A stretch of 64,000 nt of DNA from Bacteroidota bacterium (GCA_016706595.1 JADJJH010000002.1:124001-188000), one strand, 5' to 3'; positions 35,945 to 45,905 are shown, numbered from the stretch's first letter. Program-made: numbers and translations. The notes: generated by a model from the sequence alone, not told the origin.

Positions 35945-36586
35945 ATGTCATCGGCTTCGCGCGAAAAAATCATTGGTAAAATTCGAAAGTCACTCGACGA
36001 AGAAAAGGTTGCTATTCCCTTTCCTGAGGTTGAAAAACTATCTGAATTTTTAGTGAAGGAAGACTTAAGTTTAGAAGAAAAATTTGCTAAAGAATTTGCT
36101 TTGTTAGGCGGGAAGTTTGTGTACTGCGCCAATGTGCAAGAACTATGCGAACAACTTGAAACCCTTGCCGATACCATGCAGTGGAAAAAAATTCATACCA
36201 AGGATCATAGTTTACTCAAGTTGTTTCATCAGCAGGAATTAGATTTTGTACAAGACGGAAATGATATGCGTGATATCGAGGTTGGCATTTCAACATGCGA
36301 AACCTTGGTTGCCCGAACCGGCAGCGTCATGTTAAGTGCATCACAACCTTACGGAAGAGCTTTGCCGGTATATGCGCCTATACATATTACGGTTGCTTTT
36401 GCCAAGCAGTTGGTTTACAATATTTCAGATTCTATAAACTATCTACAACAAAAATATCCTAAGCAATTACCATCTATGATATCATTAACTACAGGCCCAA
36501 GTCGTACCGCCGATATCGAAAAAACATTGGTAGTGGGTGTTCACGGACCGAAAGAGGTATATGTATTTTTTGTGGATGAGGAATAG
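35945..36586 (+). CDS. LUD-domain (LutC/YkgG-like) protein
   Basis: 213 residues with the LUD fold. VGISTCETLVARTGSVMLSASQPYGRALPVYAPIHITVAF carries the usual central TGS motif, and SLTTGPSRTADIEKTLVVGVHGPKEVYVFFVDE is the classic C-terminal signature. LutC takes part in lactate oxidation with LutA and LutB, but neither is nearby. The location just behind ftsH is conserved in Bacteroidota and the role there is unknown. Translationally close to ftsH (3-base gap). Confidence 0.9.
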   Translation: MSSASREKIIGKIRKSLDEEKVAIPFPEVEKLSEFLVKEDLSLEEKFAKEFALLGGKFVYCANVQELCEQLETLADTMQWKKIHTKDHSLLKLFHQQELDFVQDGNDMRDIEVGISTCETLVARTGSVMLSASQPYGRALPVYAPIHITVAFAKQLVYNISDSINYLQQKYPKQLPSMISLTTGPSRTADIEKTLVVGVHGPKEVYVFFVDEE

Positions 36587-36890
36587 AGGTTGGGAGTTAG
36601 ATGTCAGATGTTAGGTGGGTCGTAAATTTTAATTCGTAATTCGTTTCGCATCTGTTCAAAGCCTGTGGCTTTGCAAGCCTTATGTTCTTACAAGAATTTG
36701 TCTTGGTTTTAGAATTGAACAAAATCGCGCTTCACAAAATAACTAGGATAGTGGGGTTAACGTTTCGGTGTTTGGAGTTCGCAGATGGTGCTTCATTTAA
36801 AAGAGTAACTCTTAAACAATATCACACCTTAACAAACTAACTCGCTTACAAACTAATTCTTAATACATTTGCCCACAAATTTAAAGTTAT
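36587..36890. other. gene-free spacer with low-complexity repeats
   Basis: No gene is seen in these 304 bases. It contains AGATGTCAGATGTTAGG and TTTTAATTCGTAATTCG, phrases resembling those near the tandem block at 20.1-20.5 kb, and ends in the thiL promoter. Confidence 0.4.
36864..36871 (+). promoter_or_regulatory. -7 promoter box of thiL (TACATTTG)
   Basis: A perfect TAnnTTTG match 20 bases ahead of the thiL ATG. It implies a leader of about a dozen bases. The -33 box is not clear. Confidence 0.5.
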
Positions 36891-37928
36891 ATGTCAGATA
36901 ATAACCGTACCGAAATAGCCGATTTTGGTGAGTTCGGACTCATAGATCATCTTACTAAAAATAATGAAACCCGTAATGTGGGCACCCTATTAAGTATCGG
37001 CGACGATGCTGCGGTAATTGACACTTTCGGAAGACAAATGGTGGTAAGTACCGATATGTTGCTCGAAGGAGTACACTTCGATTTGATGTATACACCGATG
37101 AAACATCTAGGGTATAAATCGGTAATTGTAAACCTTAGTGACATTTATGCAATGAATGCCGAACCTACCCAGATTACGCTGAGTTTAGCCATCTCAAATC
37201 GGTTTAGTGTTGAGGCACTCGAAGATTTTTACGAAGGCGTTTACTTGGCTTGCGACCGTTATGGGGTAGATTTAATTGGCGGCGATACTAGTTCATCACA
37301 AAAAGGCATGGTAATTAGTATTACCGCTATTGGGGAGGTAGATGAAAATAAATGGGTATCCCGAAAAGGTGCTCAAGTAAACGATTTGATATGTGTTACC
37401 GGCGATTTAGGCGCTGCTTATTTAGGTTTATTATTGCTCGAACGGGAGAAACAAATTTATCTTGAAAACCCTGCCGTACAGCCCGATTTAGAAAACCAAA
37501 ATTATATCATCGAACGATTTTTAAAACCCGAAGCCAAAAAAGGATTGATTGCTTGGTTGAAAGAAAATTCAATTTTGCCTACTTCTATGATTGATATCAG
37601 CGATGGGTAAAGTTCTGAACTCATTCATATCTGTAAACAAAGCGAAGTGGGCTGTGTAATTTATGAAGAAAAATTACCGATTGCCGATGAAACCCGTTTA
37701 AACGCCAATAAATTTGGAATTGCTGCCACTACTTGCGCATTAAATGGTGGTGAAGATTATGAATTACTTTTCACGCTTTCGCAAGATGATTTTGAAAAGG
37801 TAAAAGAATGCGACTTGTTCAATATCATTGGTTATGTTACACCGGCGGATGAAGGCAGGGTGCTTATTACCAACGGAAATAATCGAGTGCCCTTAACAGC
37901 CCAAGGCTGGAATCACACAAAAAATTAA
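36891..37928 (+). pseudogene. thiL: thiamine-monophosphate kinase interrupted by an in-frame TAA
   Basis: The full frame would give a 345-residue ThiL, the last step to thiamine diphosphate. The first part shows FGEFGLIDHLTK, SIGDDAAVID, VSTDMLLEGVHFD (metal and ATP ligands) and DLIGGDTSS. At codon 240 (37608-37610) the reading is IDISDG-stop-SSELIHICKQSE. The family has IDISDGL, so a TTA leucine has become TAA. The rest, through ALNGGEDYELLFTLS to the normal C-terminus, is intact in the same frame. Either a recent nonsense mutation or a base error; without the last third the enzyme should not work. Confidence 0.9.
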
Positions 37929-38070
37929 AAGATTGTAGAAAAGTTAACTTAATTTCATAAGTTTGTTACTCGTTCATAGGGTTATGAATTGTGACTTCAC
38001 GATTTCTGACAGCCGAAATTACCTGTTAAAAGGTAGGTAGGTAACAATTGAAAAAAGTAAAAATAAGCGC

Positions 38071-38577
38071 ATGAAAAAAATTAAAGTAATCATTAGCACT
38101 TCACTGATGTTTGTATTGTTAGCGTCGGGTATAGTATTTAATGCTTGTATAAAAGACCCTTGCGAGGATATTAGTTGCCGAAATAATGGGGTTTGTAGAG
38201 ATGGTAGATGCAAATGTGCCGTTGGGTTTGAAGGCCCGTTTTGTACGTTTAAAATGTACGAAAAGTTTATTGGTACTTGGCAAGGCACTTATCGTTGCAA
38301 TGGAACCTTACCCGATGAACGCACCAGTATCATTGCACCTGGCGATAAACCTAATTTAATTTCTTTCTATAATATCTTCACCCAAAACGATGCTTTGCAA
38401 GCGACCGTTGATGGAGATAAAATTATAGTCGGTGAACAAACGATTAAAAATATTACCTATACCGGAAATGGTTATGTAGAAGGTATTTATATAACGCTTT
38501 ACTTATCTGAAAAAGATAATACAACAGGTAAAGTAAGTGCCTGCGTTTTTAATGCTACTAAATTTGTTCAGGAATAA
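38071..38577 (+). CDS. EGF-like domain lipoprotein 1
   Basis: 168 residues. The signal peptide ends in a lipobox-like FNAC at about residues 23-26. It is followed at once by a compact EGF-like module, CEDISCRNNGVCRDGRCKCAVGF, with six cysteines in the C-x4-C-x5-C-x4-C-x-C-x8-C type spacing. A ~110-residue beta domain (FIGTWQGTYRCNG, VDGDKIIVG, GNGYVEGIYITLYLS) follows. The next gene encodes the same architecture. Probably surface-exposed; role unknown. Confidence 0.82.
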   Translation: MKKIKVIISTSLMFVLLASGIVFNACIKDPCEDISCRNNGVCRDGRCKCAVGFEGPFCTFKMYEKFIGTWQGTYRCNGTLPDERTSIIAPGDKPNLISFYNIFTQNDALQATVDGDKIIVGEQTIKNITYTGNGYVEGIYITLYLSEKDNTTGKVSACVFNATKFVQE

Positions 38578-38601
38578 AATACAAACTCGAAGTAAACTCA
38601 C

Positions 38602-39138
38602 ATGAAGCATACTATATTATATACAACTTTGTTTTTGGTAGCCTTATTTGGTGCTACTATGTATTTCTCGGCGTGCAAGCAAGATATTTGCGTGGTTCGT
38701 GCCACCGATTGCCGAAATGGCGGAACTTGTGTTGATGGCGAGTGTTTATGCGCCTTAGGTTATGAAGGCGATAGTTGCCAGTTTAAAGTAAATGCCAAGT
38801 TCGATTCGTATTACGCTTGTATTCGAACTCGTTTAATTAATAGCAGCACTGTATCGGAAGATAATGATGATACCTTACGGGTTCACGCATTGAGCGATCG
38901 ATTTAGTATTAAATTTTATTCGGTTCGCGATTCGGTTTTTGAAATCGTAAAAGGCACCGTGAATGGCAATTATGTTACGATTCAAAATCAAGATATTAAT
39001 TTCCCAACCTATACGGCCACCTATTCGGGTAATGGTAGTTTAAACAATGGTGTACTTACGCTTACCTTATACAAAACTTGGTTTGATGGGGTAGTAAATA
39101 CCTCTAAAACCTCATATGTAGGTTATAAATACGAGTAA
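38602..39138 (+). CDS. EGF-like domain lipoprotein 2 (paralogue)
   Basis: 178 residues with the same layout as the gene before it: signal peptide with lipobox FSAC, an EGF-like module (CVVRATDCRNGGTCVDGECLC and on to GDSC), then a beta domain ending YSGNGSLNNGVLTLTLYKT. It starts 24 bases after the first gene's stop, so the two form a tandem duplicated pair, presumably one transcript. Sequence identity outside the EGF module looks low, so the duplication is old. Confidence 0.82.
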   Translation: MKHTILYTTLFLVALFGATMYFSACKQDICVVRATDCRNGGTCVDGECLCALGYEGDSCQFKVNAKFDSYYACIRTRLINSSTVSEDNDDTLRVHALSDRFSIKFYSVRDSVFEIVKGTVNGNYVTIQNQDINFPTYTATYSGNGSLNNGVLTLTLYKTWFDGVVNTSKTSYVGYKYE

Positions 39139-39181
39139 TACCGTCGATTCGGGTAATAATCACAAATACAAGGCTTTATTC

Positions 39182-39213
39182 TTTGGAATTTTAAAATTCA
39201 CAACTTACTTTTG
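39182..39213 (+). promoter_or_regulatory. promoter of rpmH-rnpA
   Basis: TTTG at 39182-39185, a 20-base spacer and a perfect TACTTTTG at 39206-39213 match the Bacteroidota consensus. Transcription would start near 39220, about 30 bases before rpmH. Confidence 0.65.
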
Positions 39214-39251
39214 CCCTCCCTTAAAAACACAAGGGCTAAAATTAGATATAT

Positions 39252-39407
39252 ATGAAACGTACATTCCAACCTCACCGTCGCAGAAGAAAAACAGTTCATG
39301 GCTTCCGTAAACGTATGGCTTCACCAGAAGGTCGTCGAGTTTTGGCTTCTCGCAGAAGAAAAGGACGCAAAAAATTAACCGTTTCCGACGAAAGTCGTTT
39401 GAAATAG
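39252..39407 (+). CDS. rpmH: 50S ribosomal protein L34
   Basis: 51 residues: MKRTFQPHRRRRKTVHGFRK at the start, then RMASPEGRRVLASRRRKGRK and a short tail LTVSDESRLK. This is an unmistakable L34, a component of the large subunit. Its stop is 11 bases before the rnpA ATG, the usual rpmH-rnpA order. Confidence 0.97.
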   Translation: MKRTFQPHRRRRKTVHGFRKRMASPEGRRVLASRRRKGRKKLTVSDESRLK

Positions 39408-39418
39408 AATGATTGATT

Positions 39419-39811
39419 ATGTCGAAACCTTTCTCATTAAATAAATACGAAAGGTTAAAGAGTAAGAAAGAAATTGATACGCTTTTCCTTAAGGGGAAAG
39501 CGTTTTTTGTTTTTCCTTACAAGGTGTTCTACCTCCTTCATACTTTACAACCTGAATCTGAACCGCTTCTATTTGGTATCACCGTTCCGAAACGCAATTT
39601 TAAAAAGGCAGTCGATCGCAATCGCTTAAAACGAGTAAGTCGGGAATTATATCGTGTTCGTAAACCTGTATTGAAAGAATTATTGATTTCAAATAATCAA
39701 ATCTTGCATTTGATGTTGGTGTATACCCATCATAAAAAAATGACTTCTGCCGAAATTGAACCTGCAATAGAAAATATTTTCAAGAAATTGATGGCAAGCA
39801 TGAGAGTTTAG
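39419..39811 (+). CDS. rnpA: ribonuclease P protein component
   Basis: About 130 residues from the ATG at 39419; a TTG two codons earlier is less likely. It assists RNase P RNA in tRNA 5' maturation. The family motif is KKAVDRNRLKRVSRELYR (the RNR basic helix), preceded by FGITVPKRNF. It lies directly behind rpmH. The usual followers (yidD, yidC) are absent; the next gene is on the opposite strand. Confidence 0.95.
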   Translation: MSKPFSLNKYERLKSKKEIDTLFLKGKAFFVFPYKVFYLLHTLQPESEPLLFGITVPKRNFKKAVDRNRLKRVSRELYRVRKPVLKELLISNNQILHLMLVYTHHKKMTSAEIEPAIENIFKKLMASMRV

Positions 39812-40060
39812 GAACTATGTGCGACTTGTTTAATGGGTTACTTGATTGGTTAGTTATGCCATTGAATACATCCAAAAATACCAATCTTACATCCCAAATT
39901 CTTCAACTGAACCCAAATTCAGCTTGAACAATGAGAAATTGATTACTGAATATGTAATACACTTCTATTATGATAGAATGAATACAATTCCTACATCGTG
40001 GCAACTCTCATCCAATGCACTATGCTTTTGACTTAGTTAAAGCCTATGGCGTAATGGGGT

Positions 40061-41281
40061 TTAACAAAACTCTCGCCATTTTTCCATAACATGGGAAGCA
40101 TCATACTTAATACATATGTCTGATGTATTGTTACGCATTTCTAGAAGTTGATTTTCATTCGAAAGAGAAGCAATAATCTGGTCCTTCCAAATGACTTCAT
40201 TTGGTATTAACTCACTGCGGTCAAAAATTTCTTTGCCATCAAAAGGAGGCAATAAAATACCGTACTTCGAAACCATCGCTTTTGTAACCGTTGGGGTGTT
40301 AATCGCATCCGGAAATAAGATTTCTTTTGGCCCAGAAATACAATCACTTAAAAAGCAAGGTAACCCACATATTAAGGCTTCTATAGGGGCATTAGGTAAG
40401 CCTTCGTAAATGGAAGGGAATAGAAACATTTTTGATTTAGGATAGAAGCTATAAGGATTTTTTTGAAAACCGCAGAAATACACATGACAAGTTTCATCAA
40501 CAGAATTTGTTTGTTCATCAATTTGCTGTGCCTTTAAATTTAGTAGTTCACAAAGCGACAATAATCGAGGAATATAGCTTCCATTGCCTAAAATAATGAG
40601 TCGAGCATCCGGCTCCTTTTTTATTACTTCGGCAAATATGCGTAATAAGTGCCATTGTCCTTTATCGTATTCAAGGCGACCTGTATGCACTAGAACTTTA
40701 TATTCGTTAAATAAAGCATCAAAACGTTCATCACTTGCAGCAGATAATTTTTTGATACGCGTAATGGCATATCCATTGGCAATGGTATGTACATTTTGTA
40801 AACCAAACGATTGTTGTAATTGTAAGGCGGTAGTAGCCGAATTGGCAATGATACAATCGGCCGATCGTAGCATATGCTTATACAAAAACATAGGAATTTT
40901 TAAGGAAGTAACATTTTTATAAAATGCTAATGGATTGGTTCGAATGCAAATGGTATACTTACTTCCTAATAGTAATTTGCAACAATATCCGATAATATAG
41001 GATAGCTGCAAAAAACACATTAGGTTGGTATTTTTATTAACACCTAATTTTTTTAATCTACTCGGTGCCATCATTAATTGATAAGCCTTATTAAAAATAG
41101 TACGTGCTTTTTTAGGATATAAAATTTGCAACTTATTATTTGCAACCGGATAATGCACTACAGGTTCGAGAGAAATAATTTTATCAATATTTTTTAAATG
41201 ACTCAAATAACTTACTTGACGTTCGGCACCTCCGCCACCCATATTATTTATGAGAATACATGTTTTGCTTACTTCACCCAT
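40061..41281 (-). CDS. glycosyltransferase, GT4-type
   Basis: 406 residues with two Rossmann-like halves. N-terminal ILINNMGGGGAERQVSYLSHL is the acceptor-side glycine loop. C-terminal KVLVHTGRLEYDKGQWHLLRIF, then ARLIILGNGSYIPRL, and FLFPSIYEGLPNAPIEALICGLPCFLSDCISGPKEIL is the nucleotide-sugar site with its EGLPNAPIEA glutamate motif. It likely adds a sugar to a surface glycan. The sugar cannot be read from the sequence. Its start overlaps the end of the asnB-like gene by 13 bases, so the two are coupled. Last gene of the glycan cluster. Confidence 0.9.
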   Translation of the reverse strand: MGEVSKTCILINNMGGGGAERQVSYLSHLKNIDKIISLEPVVHYPVANNKLQILYPKKARTIFNKAYQLMMAPSRLKKLGVNKNTNLMCFLQLSYIIGYCCKLLLGSKYTICIRTNPLAFYKNVTSLKIPMFLYKHMLRSADCIIANSATTALQLQQSFGLQNVHTIANGYAITRIKKLSAASDERFDALFNEYKVLVHTGRLEYDKGQWHLLRIFAEVIKKEPDARLIILGNGSYIPRLLSLCELLNLKAQQIDEQTNSVDETCHVYFCGFQKNPYSFYPKSKMFLFPSIYEGLPNAPIEALICGLPCFLSDCISGPKEILFPDAINTPTVTKAMVSKYGILLPPFDGKEIFDRSELIPNEVIWKDQIIASLSNENQLLEMRNNTSDICIKYDASHVMEKWREFC

Positions 41282-43173
41282 CTATCGTACCACATTTGAA
41301 ACATCAATAAATACCATATTTTTTCAGCTCTTTCTTTTTTGCCTTCATAAAACGCCTTTATGATTTTCATGACTTCATCATAATTAAATATATTTTGCTT
41401 TATTAAGTAGTATTCATTAAAGTAAGCATCAACAAATGGTTTTAACTCATTCTCTAGCCAATGAGCGATTGGAATACCAAATCCCATTTTCGGACGGTCG
41501 AGTAATTCTTTAGGTACGTAATCATGCGCAATTTCACGAAGGATATGCTTCTTGATACCTTTATGATATTTATAATCCAATGGTAAACTAGCAGCCCATT
41601 CAATAATACGATGGTCAAGAAAAGGTTCTCTTCCTTCTAAACTATGTGTCATGGCAGCCCGATCTACTTTTTGTAAAATGTCATCTACCAAATACGTTTG
41701 ATAATCTATCGCCATGATATAATTAAGCGTGTTATAATTACTAGGCGACAACTCGTTTTTATCAAACGAAGTCGTTAAATTTTTTGAATGATGCAATAAT
41801 AATTTATGAGTATCTGCCACAGTAAATTGCCTACTCAATACCTGATTCATATTATAATCATCGGCTTGGTGCAAAAACTGTTTTACTTTTTCGTATCTAC
41901 TGTGAAAGAGATATTTATTACGTAAAATTGGAATTGAATGGGCGTTTACCATATTCATAGTTCCTGCAATTGATTTGCGAATAAAGGGCGGAATACTTTT
42001 TACTTTAGCACCAAATTTTAAAATATAATCATAGCGATTATACCCTGCAAAAACTTCGTCTCCCGCATCGGCACTTAATGCTACCGTAACTTGTTCTCGT
42101 GCAATTTTACTTACCAAAGTAGTTGGGATGGCACTGCTATCGGCAAAGGGTTCATCAAAGTAATACGGCAAATTCGGAACAATGTCCAAAGCTTCCTTTT
42201 GGGTACAGTAATATTCGGTATGGTCGGTGCCTAAATGCTTCGCCACCTCTTTTGCATAAGGCGCTTCGTTTAATCCCGCATCAGGTACACCAATGGTAAA
42301 AGTTTTTATTTTTTCTGTTCGATTTTTTTGAAGCAATGCCGTTACCGTTGTACTATCATATCCACCACTTAAAAAAACGCCAACTGGTACATCACTCACC
42401 ATACGATAATTGCATGCACTCATTAAGAGTCGTTCGGTTTCTTTTTTAGCTTCTTCAAAGCTGATGTCTTTTACTGGTTGATTATAGGCATCATATACAT
42501 TCCAATAGCATTGTTTTTGTTGGGCTTTTGTTTGCAGATGAATAGTAAGGTGATGGCCCGGACTTAATTTATATGTATGTTGAAAAATGCAGTGCGGCTC
42601 GGGTACGTAACCATATTGTAAGTAAGCAGACACGGCATCCATATTCATTTCTTTGTGAAACTCAGGATGCGATGAAAAAGCTTTGAGTTCAGAAGCAAAC
42701 AAAAATAAATTTTGATGATAGTAATAAAAAAATGGTTTTATGCCGGCACGATCTCTACAACAAAAAATGGTGTTTAGGTTTGCATCATAAATTACAAAAG
42801 CAAACATTCCTATAAACTTATGTATGGCTTGTGGGCCCCATTCATCAAAACTATGTAAAATGACTTCGGTATCTGAATGGCTTTTAAAAGTATGGCCTAA
42901 TACTTCGAGTTCCTTTTTTATTTCATCAAAATTATACACTTCGCCATTATAGGTTATTGTATAATGTTTGTATTGCATCGGCTGTTTGCCCGCCTCGCTA
43001 AGATCGATAATACTTAATCGTCTATGTCCAAGTCCGATAGTAGCAAATTCATTGGTAAACAATTCAAGTCCTTCACCATCAGGTCCTCGATGATATAAAG
43101 TATCATTCATTTTTTTTAGAACAGATAGATCTGAGCTTCGCGAATAATCAATAAAACCTGAGATGCCACACAT
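41269..43173 (-). CDS. asnB: asparagine synthase (glutamine-hydrolysing)-like amidotransferase
   Basis: 634 residues. Cys2 is the Ntn nucleophile of the class II glutaminase domain (MCGISGFIDYS), with NGEVYNFDEI and RGPDGEG. The synthetase domain has the PP-loop VFLSGGYDSTTVTALL at about residues 260-275, and SADAGDEVFAGYNRY. In glycan clusters such enzymes often amidate sugar acids rather than make asparagine, and here the neighbours are glycosyltransferases. The exact substrate is uncertain. Full-length and intact, unlike the related gene at 47143-49013. Confidence 0.92.
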   Translation of the reverse strand: MCGISGFIDYSRSSDLSVLKKMNDTLYHRGPDGEGLELFTNEFATIGLGHRRLSIIDLSEAGKQPMQYKHYTITYNGEVYNFDEIKKELEVLGHTFKSHSDTEVILHSFDEWGPQAIHKFIGMFAFVIYDANLNTIFCCRDRAGIKPFFYYYHQNLFLFASELKAFSSHPEFHKEMNMDAVSAYLQYGYVPEPHCIFQHTYKLSPGHHLTIHLQTKAQQKQCYWNVYDAYNQPVKDISFEEAKKETERLLMSACNYRMVSDVPVGVFLSGGYDSTTVTALLQKNRTEKIKTFTIGVPDAGLNEAPYAKEVAKHLGTDHTEYYCTQKEALDIVPNLPYYFDEPFADSSAIPTTLVSKIAREQVTVALSADAGDEVFAGYNRYDYILKFGAKVKSIPPFIRKSIAGTMNMVNAHSIPILRNKYLFHSRYEKVKQFLHQADDYNMNQVLSRQFTVADTHKLLLHHSKNLTTSFDKNELSPSNYNTLNYIMAIDYQTYLVDDILQKVDRAAMTHSLEGREPFLDHRIIEWAASLPLDYKYHKGIKKHILREIAHDYVPKELLDRPKMGFGIPIAHWLENELKPFVDAYFNEYYLIKQNIFNYDEVMKIIKAFYEGKKERAEKIWYLLMFQMWYDRWVK

Positions 43174-43203
43174 GAGTGTGCAAATATATTACATTGCTTG
43201 CTA

Positions 43204-44520
43204 TCATTTACCTTTTGAACGTTTGCCGTTGTTTGAATTATACACTTCAAGTTTACCTTTGCTCAATAAAACGCAATGATTGAAAATAGGTTTATCGTCG
43301 TTTTTGGCTGAAGCAACCCCATTATACCACATCAGTTTTTTATGGTTATAGATGAATTGGCATGAATCAAAAACCATTAGTTTCCGACTATCACATTCAA
43401 GTAAGTATTGTCCGTAGGGTGTTTTACCGGCTAATGTTGAATCTTGGAACAGACATTTATAAAATTTAGTGGCTTCTTGAAAATTGTCGGTGACATACCC
43501 ATGCACAAACGATCCAAAAAAATTACACGAATAAAAGCTGTAATCGGGCTTGTTTACCCATGCACTCCAAAAAGTAGTTCCCCAAAATGTACAATCCACA
43601 AATTTAAGTTGCTCACTTTTTCCATCACTGGCTAATAAACCGGCCCCGGTATTATTGAAGAATTTGCATTTTTCAAATACCCCTTCTTTGATTTCAGCAT
43701 CTTCTGCCTCAATATCAACACCGGCACCCGGTGATGAATATATATTGGCCTTGCCGGTATGACTAAAAGAGCAATTAACGGCTTGCAAACCTCTGCCGCC
43801 AACCCATGATAATCCTTGTCGACCATTATAATCAAAAATAGAATTCATGATTTTTACGTTACAGTTCATATTCCAAGGGTTTTTCACTAAAATTCCATCC
43901 AAACAAAAATGATGCACATTCATATTGCTAATCAATACTTGTTTGCAATTGGTTAGGTGAATTCCGTAATGCCAAAGCTGAATACCCTTATCGCCGTATG
44001 AGCCACCAATAATGGTTCTTAAGTTATTTCCATCTGCTTCGAAACCACTCACTTGAATATTATTGCAATTTTGAAACATAAATAAACAACCTAATTGAGC
44101 TGTTTTACTCATATCGTAAAAAGGTAATTTTTCGGGTACTAATTTTGCTCCGTTTTCCGGATTGAATGTACCGAACTTTAAATTATTTACATATTTAATA
44201 CTCGCTTTTCCTGTAGCTTGAATGAGTACATTGTTACAATTGCTGAGGCTAAAAACATTGGTTTCAATTAAATATCGATTAGGTGTGTTACTACGTATTT
44301 GTTTACCAACCATATACACTCCTTTTGGAATGAGAAGTTTTACATTACCACCATTTTTTTGAATGAACGCCGCGGCTTTTTCAAAGGCTGCTTGGTCGTT
44401 AATGATACCATTTCCTTTGGCGCCAAAATCTTTAATTGATTTTGTAATGATGGCATTCGAATGAATTGAGAATATCATTAATGTAAAACACAATAGTAAA
44501 TATTGAAATATAGTTTTCAT
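43204..44520 (-). CDS. secreted right-handed beta-helix protein, pectate-lyase-like
   Basis: 438 residues with a signal peptide (residues 1-23, ending SNA). The mature start ITKSIKDFGAKGNGIINDQAAFEKAA is the usual opening of pectate lyase superfamily/GH28-like helices (DFGAKGNG). Coils of beta-helix follow (NCNNIQVSGFEADG, NCKQVLISNMNVHHFCLDGI, CSFSHTGKANIYSS). Catalytic residues are not clear. It may trim or modify the polysaccharide built by the neighbouring genes. Ends 30 bases upstream of the intact asnB. Confidence 0.82.
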   Translation of the reverse strand: MKTIFQYLLLCFTLMIFSIHSNAIITKSIKDFGAKGNGIINDQAAFEKAAAFIQKNGGNVKLLIPKGVYMVGKQIRSNTPNRYLIETNVFSLSNCNNVLIQATGKASIKYVNNLKFGTFNPENGAKLVPEKLPFYDMSKTAQLGCLFMFQNCNNIQVSGFEADGNNLRTIIGGSYGDKGIQLWHYGIHLTNCKQVLISNMNVHHFCLDGILVKNPWNMNCNVKIMNSIFDYNGRQGLSWVGGRGLQAVNCSFSHTGKANIYSSPGAGVDIEAEDAEIKEGVFEKCKFFNNTGAGLLASDGKSEQLKFVDCTFWGTTFWSAWVNKPDYSFYSCNFFGSFVHGYVTDNFQEATKFYKCLFQDSTLAGKTPYGQYLLECDSRKLMVFDSCQFIYNHKKLMWYNGVASAKNDDKPIFNHCVLLSKGKLEVYNSNNGKRSKGK

Positions 44521-44606
44521 GATTAGGGCTTAAAATGTGAATATACTAGAAATCTGATTTAACTCTGCTACCCAAGCTATTGTTTAAACTAATTTATTAG
44601 CACTTA

Positions 44607-45905
44607 CTATTTTTTGGAATCTAAAACCTGAATCAATACTTCACATTGTTTTTCACGCGAGAAGGAAGCTATCATTTTCTCATCAAACATACCTTCGGTT
44701 GTATACCTATTTTCATCAAACATAGTGTAGTAAGTATTCAAGGCACTCAGCATGTCTTGTTGTGAATGACAAATAATACCTTGACCCGTTTTACTTAAAG
44801 ACTCTTCAATAATATCGCCATCACTTGGGTACACTAAAACCGGTTTACGTAAGGCAATATATTCGTAAAGTTTACTACCCGGTATGCCTTTTAAATTTTC
44901 GTGTGCACAAATTAATAAAAGATGTGATGCCGCTTGTATCGCAATGGCCTCTTGTTTTGGAATACGGCCTGTGAATCTAAAATAGTTTTCGTAGCCTTGA
45001 ATAGATTGTGAAATTCTGTTCATGCTTTGTGCTTCATGTTGAATGCCCACAAACACAACTTCTAGAAGGCAATTTCTATTTTTACTCTCGATAAAGGATA
45101 TAATTCCATGGAGAATTTTTTCAATAGGTTGAGAGGGGTATAATGAGCCAACATAGGTTAACGTAAATTTGGTTGGCAGTACATGTTTTTTTATATAATT
45201 TTCCGGCATATAGCCATTCGTTAGCACATAACCTTTTTTATGTATAAACGATGATATTTTGTCTACATAATGATCAGAAACACTCAAGAAGCAATCAGCA
45301 CTTTGTAGCCATCGTTTTTCGTAATATCTAAAAACCTTATGTAAAAACTGCTTCACAAAATTTTCTTTATGTAAGCTACTCGTACTCCAATCGTCACGGT
45401 AATCAGCTATCCATTGCAAAGCAAATAATTTACTAAGTTTAAAAGCTATGCCAAATAATTCGAAAGGAGATGCACTCACAATCAATTGTAACTTTCCCTT
45501 TTGATTTTGCAATAATTCTTTTAGGTAGATATAAAAAAAGTAATATGGAGAGAAGCGAATGGAAACAACACTTAAAATCGAAAAAATAAAACTTGCGATC
45601 AGGTAGATAAAGTAAAACTTAGTGCCATCAAGCTTTATAAACAATTTGTCTTTTATTGATGATTTATAAGGTAAATAATGTACTTCATAAGTATCATGCT
45701 TTTCAATACGCACTTCAGTACCACTACTTACAAATGCTGAGGTTGTTGAATTGGCTACCGGTATATCCCAGTTTCGTGTAATGATGATAGGATAATAATC
45801 TCCGTTTTTTAAATACTTTGCCCACGAGTAAATCCGCTCTGATGCTGTAAGGTTACAGGGAGGAAAATAATAGGATAGTATGTAAACTTTTTTTGCCTGA
45901 CTCAT
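44607..45905 (-). CDS. glycosyltransferase, GT4-like
   Basis: About 432 residues from ATG 45905 (MSQAKKVYILSYYFPP). The N-terminus SYYFPPCNLTASERIYSWAKYL is typical of GT4 enzymes that open with a FPP-x-R motif. The C-terminal half has FTLTYVGSLYPSQPIEKIL, YFRFTGRIPKQEAIAIQAASHLLLICAHENLKGIPGSKLYEYIALRKPVLVYPSDG, in which the ENLKGIPGSKLYEY segment replaces the EGxPxxxxEA motif. A hydrophobic stretch (FYFIYLIASFIFSILSVVSI) at about residues 97-116 may sit at the membrane. Acceptor and sugar unknown. Confidence 0.87.
   Translation of the reverse strand: MSQAKKVYILSYYFPPCNLTASERIYSWAKYLKNGDYYPIIITRNWDIPVANSTTSAFVSSGTEVRIEKHDTYEVHYLPYKSSIKDKLFIKLDGTKFYFIYLIASFIFSILSVVSIRFSPYYFFYIYLKELLQNQKGKLQLIVSASPFELFGIAFKLSKLFALQWIADYRDDWSTSSLHKENFVKQFLHKVFRYYEKRWLQSADCFLSVSDHYVDKISSFIHKKGYVLTNGYMPENYIKKHVLPTKFTLTYVGSLYPSQPIEKILHGIISFIESKNRNCLLEVVFVGIQHEAQSMNRISQSIQGYENYFRFTGRIPKQEAIAIQAASHLLLICAHENLKGIPGSKLYEYIALRKPVLVYPSDGDIIEESLSKTGQGIICHSQQDMLSALNTYYTMFDENRYTTEGMFDEKMIASFSREKQCEVLIQVLDSKK

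Noticed and set aside
39846..40031. 61-codon open frame after rnpA, where yidD might be expected
   Set aside because: The sequence has none of the YidD motifs and no start signal; treated as chance.
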